This document shows, in pieces, positions 9,352-17,628 of a DNA stretch of 64,000 nt. The position numbers were made by a program, and so were the translations under genes. This stretch comes from CAWKEY01 sp963696315 (GTDB taxonomy: Bacteria > Pseudomonadota > Gammaproteobacteria > Methylococcales > Methylomonadaceae): contig CAVOJU010000013.1 in assembly GCA_963696315.1 (NCBI GenBank), positions 41,189 to 105,188 of the forward strand, written 5' to 3'. A model generated the notes under the pieces. That model did no database searches, was not told the DNA's origin, and saw nothing but the letters and a program-made list of their open reading frames with translations. The first letter of the stretch is position 1, and every line of letters begins with the position of its first letter.

Positions 9352-9881
9352 GAAATTGTATTTAGCTAAAAATGTATAAAGAAAAAATTGATAAGGCCGC
9401 TTTATCCATATCGGTTAAGTGACGTCATTCCTGACGGAATAGGATATCTGCTGCCAGGACGAGTGGTTTCATTCGCATCCCTGCTCCCGGGTTTGCTATG
9501 TGTTCACGCATCCCGGAAAACCCAGCCTGAATAGTATAGACCGTATAATGTGATGCTCATCCCTATCCGAATCCATTGCTTGCTGCTGTTAATCGCCCCG
9601 AACAGCGTGGGATGGCTCCTTGAATCCAGTAGGTCAATGATCTGGCATGCAATAGTAAACGCATAGACCCGGGTTTGGCAAAACAAGCCTGCAACAGCAC
9701 GCTCTTGTTAGCAAGAAATTCAGTCGGCACGGCACGCCTTAGGCGCGCATGCTATTCTGAGCCAATCACTCGCTGTGGTTTTTGTAAAAAATAGCTGTGG
9801 CCATCGCACGGCAATGAGCGTTATTATTTGCCCCTATCCGCTCAGAGCAAGACAGCCTGTTTCGGGCATTAAGGAGCCTAC
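9352..9881. other. Intergenic region of 530 bp, nothing convincing
   Basis: The region between ppa and rpiA has no gene that I can support. A 60-codon minus-strand frame (9504-9686) has neither a ribosome binding site nor a known motif. The words CCCGGGTTTG and CCCGG recur at about 9486, 9511 and 9669, hinting at a decayed repeat. The last 15 bases hold the rpiA ribosome binding site (AAGGAG at about 9870). Confidence 0.5.
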
Positions 9882-10568
9882 ATGAACGATAAAGAACTCG
9901 TCGCCCACTACGCGGCAAAACAAGTTAAAGACGGCATGCGCATCGGACTTGGCACGGGCTCAACCGCCAATTATTTTATCCAGGAACTCGCTCGGCGCAT
10001 TACGGAAGAAGGTTTGCAAGTGACAACGGTCGCCAGTTCGGTAGTCAGCACCATCAAGGCCCAAGAACTCGGGCTACCGGTAGTGGCGCTGGAACACATC
10101 AACCGGCTCGATCTGTATGTAGACGGTGCCGATGAGGTAGCGCCGGATCTTACCCTGTTAAAAGGCCGGGGCTTTGATCTGGTGCGCGAGAAACTTCTGG
10201 CGCGCGCTAGCGACAAATTTCTGGTGCTCGTCGATCAGAGCAAACTGGTTGAGCGTATCGGCGAGCGCTTTCCCATTCCTGTCGAGGTCATGCCGTTTGC
10301 CTGGCAACTGGTCAAGCGCAGACTTGAAACCCTGGGCGGCCGCGGCGAACTGCGCCAGACTGCCAACAAAGACGGTTTGGTGGTGACATCCCATGGCAGC
10401 CTGGTGCTTGACATGGTGTTTTCTGAAACAATCGATAGCCAGGCACTCGACGCTCTGCTGAATGCCACGCCGGGCGTCATAGAACATGGAATATTTCACC
10501 AACTGGCAAGCGTCGTCCTGCTGGCAATAGACGGACAGGTGCAGGAGCGTTATCCAACAGAGCCTTGA
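9882..10568 (+). CDS. rpiA: Ribose-5-phosphate isomerase A
   Basis: RpiA interconverts ribose 5-phosphate and ribulose 5-phosphate in the pentose phosphate pathway (and the ribulose monophosphate cycle, if the host is a methylotroph). GTGST is at residues 24-28, the phosphate/substrate loop DGADE at 81-85, KGRG at 94-97, and the catalytic glutamate in REKLLA at about 103. At 228 residues it matches the ~220-residue family. ATG 9882 is preceded by TAAGGAGCC with good spacing. It is followed 69 bases later by a peroxiredoxin gene on the same strand, which may or may not share its promoter. Confidence 0.96.
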   Translation: MNDKELVAHYAAKQVKDGMRIGLGTGSTANYFIQELARRITEEGLQVTTVASSVVSTIKAQELGLPVVALEHINRLDLYVDGADEVAPDLTLLKGRGFDLVREKLLARASDKFLVLVDQSKLVERIGERFPIPVEVMPFAWQLVKRRLETLGGRGELRQTANKDGLVVTSHGSLVLDMVFSETIDSQALDALLNATPGVIEHGIFHQLASVVLLAIDGQVQERYPTEP

Positions 10569-10637
10569 GCGAACCGGGAAGGCGGTTAGTAAAACAACGT
10601 TATAGCGTGTGTTTCAATTCATCAATGAGGTAAGCGT

Positions 10638-11108
10638 ATGTTAAATAAAAAAGAGGCAGCACCGTTTTTTAGATCACTGAATCAGGATAACAAGCTGGTG
10701 TCCTTGTCCGATTATGCCGGTAAAAAGAACGTCGTTTTATATTTTTATCCAAAAGACGATACCCCTGGCTGCACCATAGAAGCCAATCAATTTACCGCGC
10801 TGGCACAGGATTTTGCTGATCTGGATACCGTCGTTATTGGTGTCAGCAAAGATTCCTGCGAAAGTCACCGGGCATTTATCGGCAAATTCGGCTTAAATCT
10901 GGAATTACTTGCCGATACCTCTGGCGAAGTCTGTGATAGTTACGGGGTATGGCAGGAAGTTGAAAAGGACGGCGTCAAAAAAATGAAAGTCGTGCGTTCG
11001 ACCTTTATCATCAATAAGGATGGCCTGCTTGAAGAGGCCTTATATGGCGTAGACCCTGAAGGTCATGCGCAGGCCATGCTGGATGCCGTCAAGAGTTTGG
11101 CAAGCTGA
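10638..11108 (+). CDS. bcp: Thiol peroxidase of the Bcp/PrxQ type (lacking the usual second cysteine)
   Basis: The protein has an AhpC-TSA fold with YPKDDTPGCT at residues 38-46, placing the peroxidatic cysteine at 45. It reduces hydroperoxides in the cytoplasm using thioredoxin. Most PrxQ/Bcp members have a resolving cysteine five residues later; here residue 50 is asparagine (CTIEAN), so it belongs to the 1-Cys-like subset or uses C99 or another cysteine (EVCDSYG). The later segments RSTFIINKDG and VWQEVEKDG are typical. The 156-residue length is normal. AGGTAAG lies upstream of ATG 10638. Confidence 0.92.
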   Translation: MLNKKEAAPFFRSLNQDNKLVSLSDYAGKKNVVLYFYPKDDTPGCTIEANQFTALAQDFADLDTVVIGVSKDSCESHRAFIGKFGLNLELLADTSGEVCDSYGVWQEVEKDGVKKMKVVRSTFIINKDGLLEEALYGVDPEGHAQAMLDAVKSLAS

Positions 11109-11165
11109 GGACACAAACTCCAGGCCAATCCGGTGCTGAACAGGTGGCCTTCGACGCAAATTTAT

Positions 11166-11447
11166 TTAGGGTGGCAGGCCGAGTTCTGATTTGAGTCTGC
11201 GGAACACGGCTTCCAGGCCGATGGACACGCCATCGGTGCGCCACAAGCGCCCGCTGGCCCAGTCGGCTTGGTTGCTGCGCAGGCGATAGATACCAGGCGT
11301 GGCGAGCCGGATACCGGCCCGGCCTGTGCCCGAGCCGACCGATGCGCTCTTGGAATATGCCAAGCCGCTTGCCGGTGCGCGCTTTGCCAGGTCCGTCCGC
11401 GATTTTCTTGAGTTCTGCCTCAAAACCTTCACACAGTCGTTGATCAT
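11166..11447 (-). pseudogene. Transposase C-terminal remnant (IS4/IS1634-like DDE)
   Basis: The minus-strand frame contains ATPGIYRLRSNQADW followed by LWRTDG and LEAVFRRLKSELGL. The last segment is the region around the catalytic glutamate that closes many IS4-superfamily transposases (typically LEAVFRSLKSELGLRP). The N-terminal two thirds are absent, and the sequence just upstream is unrelated low-complexity coding. The frame ends abruptly at GLPP. It is a fragment only. It abuts the second copy of the MITE-like repeat. Confidence 0.7.
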
Positions 11448-11448
11448 A

Positions 11449-11602
11449 GATAAATCAGTTCACCCACGAAAATCACAAAAAGCACGAGAATTTTCAAAGA
11501 GATACCAAGTTGTAGCCCGCCACCCAAAGGGTAATGGGCTGCGCAATACAATATTAATTCTGTCTGTCTTTCGTGCTTTTCGTGGACTAACTGCGGTTTT
11601 TA
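11449..11602. repeat. MITE-like dispersed repeat, copy 2
   Basis: This is the second copy of the element at 8511-8658, in the same orientation. The ends are well conserved: CCACGAAAATCACAA at 11464 on the left, and GTGCTTTTCGTGGACTAAC ending ACTGCGGTTTTT on the right. The centre has diverged. Next to it lies a transposase remnant, but I cannot show that the two belong together. Confidence 0.75.
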
Positions 11603-12406
11603 GATTTATACTCAGAAATTATCAAGTAACCACGAAGTTAATTACGATCACCGTCACGTTATCCTTGCCTCTTGAGATACCATGGCAGCGGACTTCGTTG
11701 GCTTTTTTGATGTTAACCTTATAGCTTTATAGGCCTGATCGCTCGGAGATCGAATACCGGGCGTGGCAACTTTACCATACACGGCGCGCCAACGGAGTCC
11801 ACCCAACTTCAATTCACCGCCACCCATGACTCGTTGATCTGAGGCGGGGCCTCGTTAGTTTTTTTAAATGGCTCCTTTTGGACTGTTGTGCCAGTTTATT
11901 CGCTGGTATCGAATTTTCCCTTGATCCATTGCCATTCGGAAATCCGGGTTGAACAGGAAATTTCAAATTAACGAAAATATTTGATCTTGAATGTCTGGTA
12001 TTGAAAAATCCGGTGGAAATAAAATCGAAAGACTTAACTCAGAGAATAACTACTCCTATCTGAGTGAAAAAACGTATACTTTCGCAAGACGTAACCATTG
12101 ATTTAGAATACTGTTTCGTTAATTCGAAAGTTGTACGTTTTCAAAGTAAGCCATAGGAGTAAGTCATAGCTGTATCATGGAATATAACATCACCTCAAAC
12201 CAGACGTTTAACATGCTGCGAACCATGGCGATGTAGATCCGAGTTTCATCTGTACCGCTTAAGCGATCTCAGCTTTTGCGAGACGCCGAGAATGATTCAA
12301 ACAGCCAGAAAGTGTAGTCCAAACCGGAACGCCGATGGTAATAAGGTGAAGCCAGCGTGTCACCAGATGATCTGGACAGACCCCGCCCTTTCTGAGCAAT
12401 CCGCAT
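11603..12406. other. Decayed intergenic DNA
   Basis: About 800 bases have no supportable gene on either strand. A short stretch near 11737-11830 reads coding-like on the plus strand (RSEIEYRAWQLYHTRRANG) before a stop; it may be a remnant of a lost gene that I cannot identify. The stretch 12051-12161 is a large imperfect palindrome listed separately. Low-level decay plus repeats suggests a former insertion hot spot. Confidence 0.5.
12051..12161. repeat. Long imperfect inverted repeat
   Basis: TACTCCTAT (12051-12059) pairs with ATAGGAGTA (12153-12161). Further in, GAAAAAACGTATACTTTCG (from 12066) pairs with CGAAAGTTGTACGTTTTC (12125-12142). The two blocks lie in the same order on both arms, giving a ~110-base interrupted hairpin with a loop of about 40 bases. 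It could be an RNA structure, a MITE, or a cruciform-type protein-binding site. No gene overlaps it. Confidence 0.55.
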
Positions 12407-13192
12407 TTAATGCATATCCAGCTTGCGGCCATTCAGTTGCTGTTCCGAGCGGGCATTGTCATGAAAAAATTTGCTGGTAAATGCCTTTATCTGTTCTTCC
12501 GATACTTCTAAAAATTCTTGCAATAAGAACCACTGTACGCCTTCACTACAGGGCGGCGTAGTCAGAGAACCGGCATAGGTATAAAAATGCTGGGTATGTT
12601 CGGGCAATAATTTATCAGGACGAATTGATAGAGCCGGAGTGATTGTTTGCCCCACTTGGCTGGGCGCTTGCTCCAGAATTCTCTGGAATGCCGGATTAAA
12701 GGCGCCAGCTCTGACCAATACACCAACTACCGCCATCCGTCCATCGGCAGTGCCATTCACAAAATGAATTTCCATGGGATAAACAAGCCCGTTTACCAGA
12801 TGTTCGCTGGGGGCATGGAAATGAAATTGGACTAGATCATATTCATTGTTGCCGAAATACAATGAACCTTTGGCTATGTTTGCGCGGATGGTATGGCCAT
12901 TATTGGTTAAACTTAGGGGGACTTCGGCATAGTTAGCTTGAAGTTCATCGATTTTTTCAACCTTGATGACATTATTGGGTTCGATGTTTACCGGTGACTG
13001 TTTTTGACCGATTCCGCATTCCGCGTAGGGAAAGGGTGGTTTGTAGAGTGGGTCTTTTAGTTCTGCCCAGCTTTCTTGCTCTTCATAAGTCCAATGTGGG
13101 TCAGCATGTCCATCCGCAGCGAACACAGTATCCGGAATCAAAAGCTGACCAAATAAAATCAGACAGAGAGTAGGCGTAATCTTGTTATTCAT
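12407..13192 (-). CDS. Periplasmic alpha-type carbonic anhydrase
   Basis: The enzyme hydrates CO2 to bicarbonate. A signal peptide (residues 1-~25, cut near VFA-ADG) exports it. Counting from ATG 13192, zinc ligands are the histidines of FHFHAPSEH (H124 and H126) and of EIHFVN (H143). The substrate-binding segment SLTTPPCSEGVQW near residue 211 and QSPVNIEPN near 65 are both classic alpha-class features. An upstream in-frame ATG at 13207 would add five residues (MAISD) ahead of the signal; the later start gives a cleaner signal peptide. The gene lies close behind a haem-binding lipoprotein gene on the same strand, and the two are likely one operon. Confidence 0.94.
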   Translation of the reverse strand: MNNKITPTLCLILFGQLLIPDTVFAADGHADPHWTYEEQESWAELKDPLYKPPFPYAECGIGQKQSPVNIEPNNVIKVEKIDELQANYAEVPLSLTNNGHTIRANIAKGSLYFGNNEYDLVQFHFHAPSEHLVNGLVYPMEIHFVNGTADGRMAVVGVLVRAGAFNPAFQRILEQAPSQVGQTITPALSIRPDKLLPEHTQHFYTYAGSLTTPPCSEGVQWFLLQEFLEVSEEQIKAFTSKFFHDNARSEQQLNGRKLDMH

Positions 13193-13213
13193 GTCACTGA
13201 TAGCCATCCGCTA

Positions 13214-13777
13214 CTAACAGGTGTATCTAGGGTCTTTACACTTTTCTAACAAACTGCGGCTTTTTCTAAATAACACATGACACGATATACAGGTATTGGT
13301 GATTGTTTCCAATGTTGCTGGAATGCCTTGCAGATGATTCTGCTTGGCTAATTCTTCCATTTGAACCGCACTTGTTCGCAGTTTTTCCGCCAATGCGACA
13401 AACGCAGTTTGTTCATCTGGTTTTAGCGTTAGCGTGGGCAATGTTTCTATTATTGATTTTTCACTCCTGGCGAGTTCGTTCGCGATTCTGGCGATTTCCT
13501 TAGTTTTTATTTGACGTTCCTTGCTCAAGTTAATTTCACTACTGAGCTGATCGTACACAAGCGCATTAATCTGATGCATAACATCCTGCAGGCGGCTGTT
13601 TTGGACGGCATGCATTGCGGGCTCACCTGTTTCGGGTGGTTCAACGGAAGCAGATTTCTGCTTTGATGGCGAAGCCTTATCAGAGAATACCTGCACGCCT
13701 GCTGTTTCAAGTTTGGATTCAGCCGAGCACGAAATCATACTGAATAATGCAATTAAAATTACAACGCTGCGGGACAT
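13214..13777 (-). CDS. Lipoprotein with a C-terminal cytochrome c'-like haem site
   Basis: The N-terminus MSRSVVILIALFSMISCS is a lipoprotein signal with the lipid-carrying cysteine at 17. A linker rich in Pro, Ser and Glu (residues 20-55) leads to a predicted helical bundle (55-187) that ends with CISCH at 163-167, a covalent haem c motif in the C-terminal helix as in cytochrome c'. Two further cysteines (C180, C187) lie after it. Overall identity to known cytochromes c' is unclear to me. The carbonic anhydrase gene starts 21 bases beyond its stop, so both products probably act in the periplasm. Possible roles are gas (NO, CO) binding or electron transfer; this is inference. Confidence 0.7.
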   Translation of the reverse strand: MSRSVVILIALFSMISCSAESKLETAGVQVFSDKASPSKQKSASVEPPETGEPAMHAVQNSRLQDVMHQINALVYDQLSSEINLSKERQIKTKEIARIANELARSEKSIIETLPTLTLKPDEQTAFVALAEKLRTSAVQMEELAKQNHLQGIPATLETITNTCISCHVLFRKSRSLLEKCKDPRYTC

Positions 13778-13879
13778 GTCGGCTCCTTGTTCAATACGTT
13801 TTTATTATCCTACAAGAAACTATTCAGTCTAATAATGGTTCACTGTTACAGCAGCGTCCGGAAACGCTGAACCTCGGCA

Positions 13880-14725
13880 TTACTGTTTGCTTTGTCGAAC
13901 AACTACCTCCCAGCCTTGCAAATCCTGATAAATGCACTCGGCTGAATAGCCAGCCATTAAATTATATGTCGACCGGTTAATCAGGTTACTTTTCGATTGG
14001 GCATACAATGCCGCGCCGACAATGCCTGCCTGGTTTAAAAAGGCGGCTGGTTTTACCGGCGCTTCTACCGTCAGCTGGCCCTTATACTTGTCAAACTTTT
14101 TACTGGCACCTCCGCCTAGAATGATCAGATCTGGCCAAAACAGTTCTTCCATCATGGTAAGGTAGGTGTTGAAACGATTGCCCCAGCGTTTCCAGCTCAG
14201 GTCTTCCGTTTTTCGAACGGCATCCGAGGCATAATGCTCTGCTTTTTTTCCATTGGGCAAATACAAGTGACCTAATTCAGTATTGGGCAGTAATTTTCCA
14301 TCACTGAAAAACACCGTACCCAGTCCCGTGCCAATGGTTATGAGCAGCACCACGCCGGATTGACCTGCGCCCTCGCCAAAATGCATTTCTGCCATACCTG
14401 CCGCATCGGCATCATTCAGGTTATAACAGGGGCATTTTGTGGCTTCTGAAAACAACTTGTCGATATGCGTGCCAACAAACGCTTGCGAGATATTAGCCGC
14501 AGTTCGGGCGATTCCGTGTTGAATGGCCGCCGGGAAACCACAGCCCACCGGTCCGCTCCAATTAAAATGGCCGACAAGTTGTGCAAGGACTGCTGCAATG
14601 GCCTCTGGCGTTGCGGGTTGTGGCGTCGCAATCCGGTGGCGCTCGGTGAGCAACTCGCCCGTTACCGTGTCAACAATAGCACCTTTAATGCCTGAACCAC
14701 CGATATCCACGCCGAGAATCTGCAT
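13880..14725 (-). CDS. ppgK: Polyphosphate glucokinase (ROK family)
   Basis: The enzyme phosphorylates glucose using inorganic polyphosphate (often also ATP). The N-terminal phosphate-binding loop is GVDIGGSGIKGAIVD (residues 5-19), the second nucleotide loop TIGTGLGTVFF lies near 130, and ELGHLYLPNGKKAEHYAS is diagnostic for PPGK rather than other ROK kinases. Length 281 residues; the family is usually ~250-270, so the C-terminal tail (SKSNLINRSTYNLMAGYS...) is longer than most. This tail may be a lineage-specific addition. The gene stands alone, divergent from the tRNA-Val/thrS region. Polyphosphate is a plausible storage compound for this organism. Confidence 0.9.
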   Translation of the reverse strand: MQILGVDIGGSGIKGAIVDTVTGELLTERHRIATPQPATPEAIAAVLAQLVGHFNWSGPVGCGFPAAIQHGIARTAANISQAFVGTHIDKLFSEATKCPCYNLNDADAAGMAEMHFGEGAGQSGVVLLITIGTGLGTVFFSDGKLLPNTELGHLYLPNGKKAEHYASDAVRKTEDLSWKRWGNRFNTYLTMMEELFWPDLIILGGGASKKFDKYKGQLTVEAPVKPAAFLNQAGIVGAALYAQSKSNLINRSTYNLMAGYSAECIYQDLQGWEVVVRQSKQ

Positions 14726-14975
14726 AAAATGTCCTGAAAATTTATGTTAGGGAGTGTGCATTGTAGGCCAAGTCGCTGCAGATATGCTACATGCCTCCAG
14801 TCAATAGAGGCACCGGTAGTTGCACATCATTTCTATGCAATAAAATCAAGGGGCAACAACCACAAACGCCCTGACTACAGCGTCGCGCCTTCCGCCGGCT
14901 TCGATTTTAGCAGCTGTTGTAACGCGTGCGCGCCTTGTTTCGGGACCCTCCGCTGCAAATGTACAATTTAGGTGC

Positions 14976-15003
14976 TTGCATAACCAAAATCTGTTGGTAT
15001 AAT
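14976..15003 (+). promoter_or_regulatory. Sigma-70 promoter of tRNA-Val
   Basis: TTGCAT (14976-14981) and TATAAT (14998-15003) are separated by 16 bases. The -10 hexamer is a perfect match and lies 27 bases before the mature tRNA 5' end, which fits a short leader removed by RNase P. Confidence 0.7.
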
Positions 15004-15030
15004 TGCCAGCTCTGAAGTTATACAGACTTC

Positions 15031-15107
15031 AGGCGCGTAGCTCAGTTGGTTAGAGCACCACCTTGACATGGTGGGGGTCGTTGGTTCGAGTCCAATCGCG
15101 CCTACCA
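15031..15107 (+). tRNA. tRNA-Val (anticodon GAC)
   Basis: The sequence folds as a 77-base cloverleaf: acceptor AGGCGCG pairs with CGCGCCT, the D-arm has AGTTGGTTA, the anticodon stem CCACC/GGTGG encloses TTGACAT with anticodon GAC, and the T-arm carries TTCGAGT. CCA is encoded. It is the first gene of the translation cluster and is closed by its own terminator. Confidence 0.95.
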
Positions 15108-15117
15108 GATTGATTAT

Positions 15118-15144
15118 AAAGCACCGTTAACCGGTGCTTTTTTT
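15118..15144 (+). terminator. Rho-independent terminator after tRNA-Val
   Basis: AAAGCACCG (15118-15126) pairs perfectly with CGGTGCTTT (15132-15140) around a 5-base loop, followed by a run of T. It separates the tRNA from thrS, whose start is only 29 bases further on, so some read-through into thrS or a promoter inside this short gap must be assumed. Confidence 0.85.
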
Positions 15145-15172
15145 ATTGTACTAACTAAACAGTTGACGAAAA

Positions 15173-17080
15173 ATGCCGGTAATTACCCTTCCTGATGGCT
15201 CTCAGCGCGAGTATGAACAAGCTGTTACAGTGATGGATGTTGCTCAATCTATTGGCTCCGGATTGGCCAAGGCAACATTGGCGGGCAAGGTTAATGGCAA
15301 GCTGGTTGATGCCGGAACGATAATTGCGCAGGATGCGAGCCTGCAAATCATTACCGCCAAGGATGAAGAAGGCGTTGACGTCATTCGTCATTCAACGGCG
15401 CATCTGTTGGCTCAAGCCGTCAAACAATTATTTCCTTCGGCACAAGTCACCATCGGACCGGTTATCGAAAACGGCTTTTATTACGACTTTGCCTACGAAA
15501 GACCTTTTACCCCGGAAGATTTGGCTGCTATCGAAAAGAAAATGCAGCAACTGGCCGATGAAGATTATGCGATCAAGCGTTCGCTATTATCCAGAGATGC
15601 GGCGGTAAAATTCTTCAGGGATCAGGGCGAAGCCTATAAGGCCGAGATCATCGAATCGATTCCTGCAAATGAGGACTTGTCTTTATACGAGCAAGGCGGA
15701 TTTACCGATTTGTGCCGCGGCCCGCATGTGCCAAGCACGGGTAAATTAAAGGCCTTCAAGCTCATGAAGATTGCCGGCGCTTACTGGCGGGGCAACTCTG
15801 ATAATGAAATGTTGCAGCGCATTTATGGCACGGCCTGGGGCGATAAAAAAGATTTACAAGCCTATCTGCATCGGCTGGAAGAAGCGGAAAAGCGCGACCA
15901 CCGCAAGCTGGCGAAAACATTGGATTTGTTTCATTCTCAGGAAGAGGCGCCCGGCATGGTGTTCTGGCATGAAAAAGGCTGGACTATCTATCAACAGGTT
16001 GAGCAATACATTCGCGAGAAACTGCGTGTGAATGGCTATGGCGAAGTCAAAACGCCGCAGGTTGTGGATCGTTCCCTATGGGAGAGATCGGGTCACTGGG
16101 ACAAGTTCGGCGACATGATTTTCACCACGCATTCGGAAAATCGCGACTACGCCATCAAGCCCATGAACTGTCCATGCCATATCCAGGTGTACAATCAGGG
16201 CATGAAGAGCTATCGCGACTTGCCGATACGCTTGGCCGAGTTTGGCTCCTGTCACCGCAACGAGCCTTCAGGCACCTTGCATGGCTTGATGCGGGTGCGC
16301 AATTTCGTGCAGGATGATGCGCATATCTTCTGTACAGAAGCACAAATCCAGGATGAAGTATCGGTCTTTATCGATCTGCTGTTTGAGGTGTATAAAGACT
16401 TCGGTTTTGAAGAAATTATTATTAAATTGTCAACACGCCCGGAAAATCGTGTCGGTGATGATGCCGTTTGGGACAAGGCAGAAAACGCCCTTGAACTGGC
16501 GCTTAATACCAAGGCTTTAAAGTGGGATTTGCAGCCTGGCGAAGGTGCATTTTACGGACCTAAAATTGAATTCTCGTTAAAGGATTGCATTGGCCGGGTC
16601 TGGCAATGCGGCACGATACAGGTGGATTTTTCCATGCCGGGCCGCTTGAATGCTAGCTACATAGCCGAAGATGGCTCCAAGCAAGTGCCGGTAATGTTGC
16701 ACCGGGCAATACTCGGTTCGTTAGAACGCTTTATCGGCATATTGATCGAGCAGCATGCTGGCACTTTCCCGTTGTGGCTGTCTCCCGTGCAGGTTATGGT
16801 GCTGAATATCGCTGACCGCCATGCCGACTATGCCTCTCAAATCATGCGAGTCCTTGAAAAACAAGGCGTCCGAGTAAAATTAGACTTGAGAAATGAAAAG
16901 ATCGGGTTTAAAATCCGCGAGCATTCGATGCAGCGTGTGCCCTATCTGGTTATTGTCGGCGACAAAGAATTAGAAGATCAGACAATCACCGTGCGCACGC
17001 AGAAAGGTGAAGATTTGGGCAGTCTGTCAATCGGTACCTTTACCGAACGGTTAAAACAAGAGATTGCAGACAGAAAATAA
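15173..17080 (+). CDS. thrS: Threonyl-tRNA synthetase
   Basis: ThrRS charges tRNA-Thr. Domain order is normal: an N-terminal TGS domain (~1-62, MPVITLPDGSQREYEQ), the editing domain with HSTAHLLAQAVKQLFP and GGFTDLCRGPHVPSTGKL, the class II catalytic core (motif 2 RLAEFGSCHRNEPSGTLHGL; zinc ligand in KPMNCPCHIQVY; motif 3 HRAILGSLERFIGILIE) and the anticodon-binding domain. At 635 residues it matches the family. It opens the operon thrS-infC-rpmI-rplT-pheST-ihfA, classical for gammaproteobacteria. In E. coli ThrRS represses its own translation through a tRNA-like leader; here only a short untranslated stretch precedes the ATG, so I cannot see such an operator. Confidence 0.97.
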   Translation: MPVITLPDGSQREYEQAVTVMDVAQSIGSGLAKATLAGKVNGKLVDAGTIIAQDASLQIITAKDEEGVDVIRHSTAHLLAQAVKQLFPSAQVTIGPVIENGFYYDFAYERPFTPEDLAAIEKKMQQLADEDYAIKRSLLSRDAAVKFFRDQGEAYKAEIIESIPANEDLSLYEQGGFTDLCRGPHVPSTGKLKAFKLMKIAGAYWRGNSDNEMLQRIYGTAWGDKKDLQAYLHRLEEAEKRDHRKLAKTLDLFHSQEEAPGMVFWHEKGWTIYQQVEQYIREKLRVNGYGEVKTPQVVDRSLWERSGHWDKFGDMIFTTHSENRDYAIKPMNCPCHIQVYNQGMKSYRDLPIRLAEFGSCHRNEPSGTLHGLMRVRNFVQDDAHIFCTEAQIQDEVSVFIDLLFEVYKDFGFEEIIIKLSTRPENRVGDDAVWDKAENALELALNTKALKWDLQPGEGAFYGPKIEFSLKDCIGRVWQCGTIQVDFSMPGRLNASYIAEDGSKQVPVMLHRAILGSLERFIGILIEQHAGTFPLWLSPVQVMVLNIADRHADYASQIMRVLEKQGVRVKLDLRNEKIGFKIREHSMQRVPYLVIVGDKELEDQTITVRTQKGEDLGSLSIGTFTERLKQEIADRK

Positions 17081-17103
17081 TAATGAACTTGGAGGATTAG
17101 GAT

Positions 17104-17628
17104 ATCGCTGCTAAAAAAGATGAAACCCGCCTGAACGATGCCATTACGGCAAGACGAGTAAGGGTAACGGGTGCAGATGGCGAAGCATTAGGCATTATCT
17201 CGCTGGACGAAGCGAAACAATTGGCTTATGCGGCAGACTTGGATTTAGTGGAAATATCGCCAAACGCGGATCCTCCGGTTTGCAAGATAATGAACTATGG
17301 CAAATACCAGTTTGAGCAAAACAAAAAACTGGCCATTGCCAAGAAAAAACAAAAACAGATTCAGGTCAAAGAAATCAAATTCAGACCGGGCACTGACGAG
17401 GGCGATTATCAGGTTAAACTGAAAAGCCTAATCAAATTCCTCAACGATGGCGATAAAACCAAAATTACCCTACGCTACCGGGGCCGGGAAATGGCGCATC
17501 GGGAAATAGGTGTCGATCTGCTCAAGCGCATCGAACAGGATTTGGAAGACATAGCGACCGTAGAACAGTTTCCAAAGATGGAAGGCCGTCAAATGGTGAT
17601 GGTGATGGCGCCGAAGAAGAAAAAATAA
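17104..17628 (+). CDS. infC: Translation initiation factor IF-3, ATC start codon
   Basis: IF-3 binds the 30S subunit and rejects non-canonical start codons and initiator mismatches. Starting at ATC 17104 the frame gives (I/M)AAKKDETRLNDAITARRVRVTGADGEALGI, the full expected N-domain, then LDLVEISPNADPPVCKIMNYGKY, a Lys-rich linker and the C-domain (FRPGTDEGDYQVKLKSLIKFLNDGDKTKITLRYRGRE split across residues ~96-130). GGAGG sits 8 bases ahead. ATC belongs to the restricted AUU/AUC class by which IF-3 limits its own synthesis in many bacteria. Using the first internal ATG would delete the whole N-domain. About 174 residues, normal length. Confidence 0.95.
   Translation: MAAKKDETRLNDAITARRVRVTGADGEALGIISLDEAKQLAYAADLDLVEISPNADPPVCKIMNYGKYQFEQNKKLAIAKKKQKQIQVKEIKFRPGTDEGDYQVKLKSLIKFLNDGDKTKITLRYRGREMAHREIGVDLLKRIEQDLEDIATVEQFPKMEGRQMVMVMAPKKKK

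Noticed and set aside
9504..9686. 60-codon open frame between ppa and rpiA
   Set aside because: No ribosome binding site, motif or neighbour support.
14744..14971. 75-codon plus-strand frame upstream of tRNA-Val
   Set aside because: It has no motif or ribosome binding site and overlaps the ppgK/tRNA-Val promoter area.
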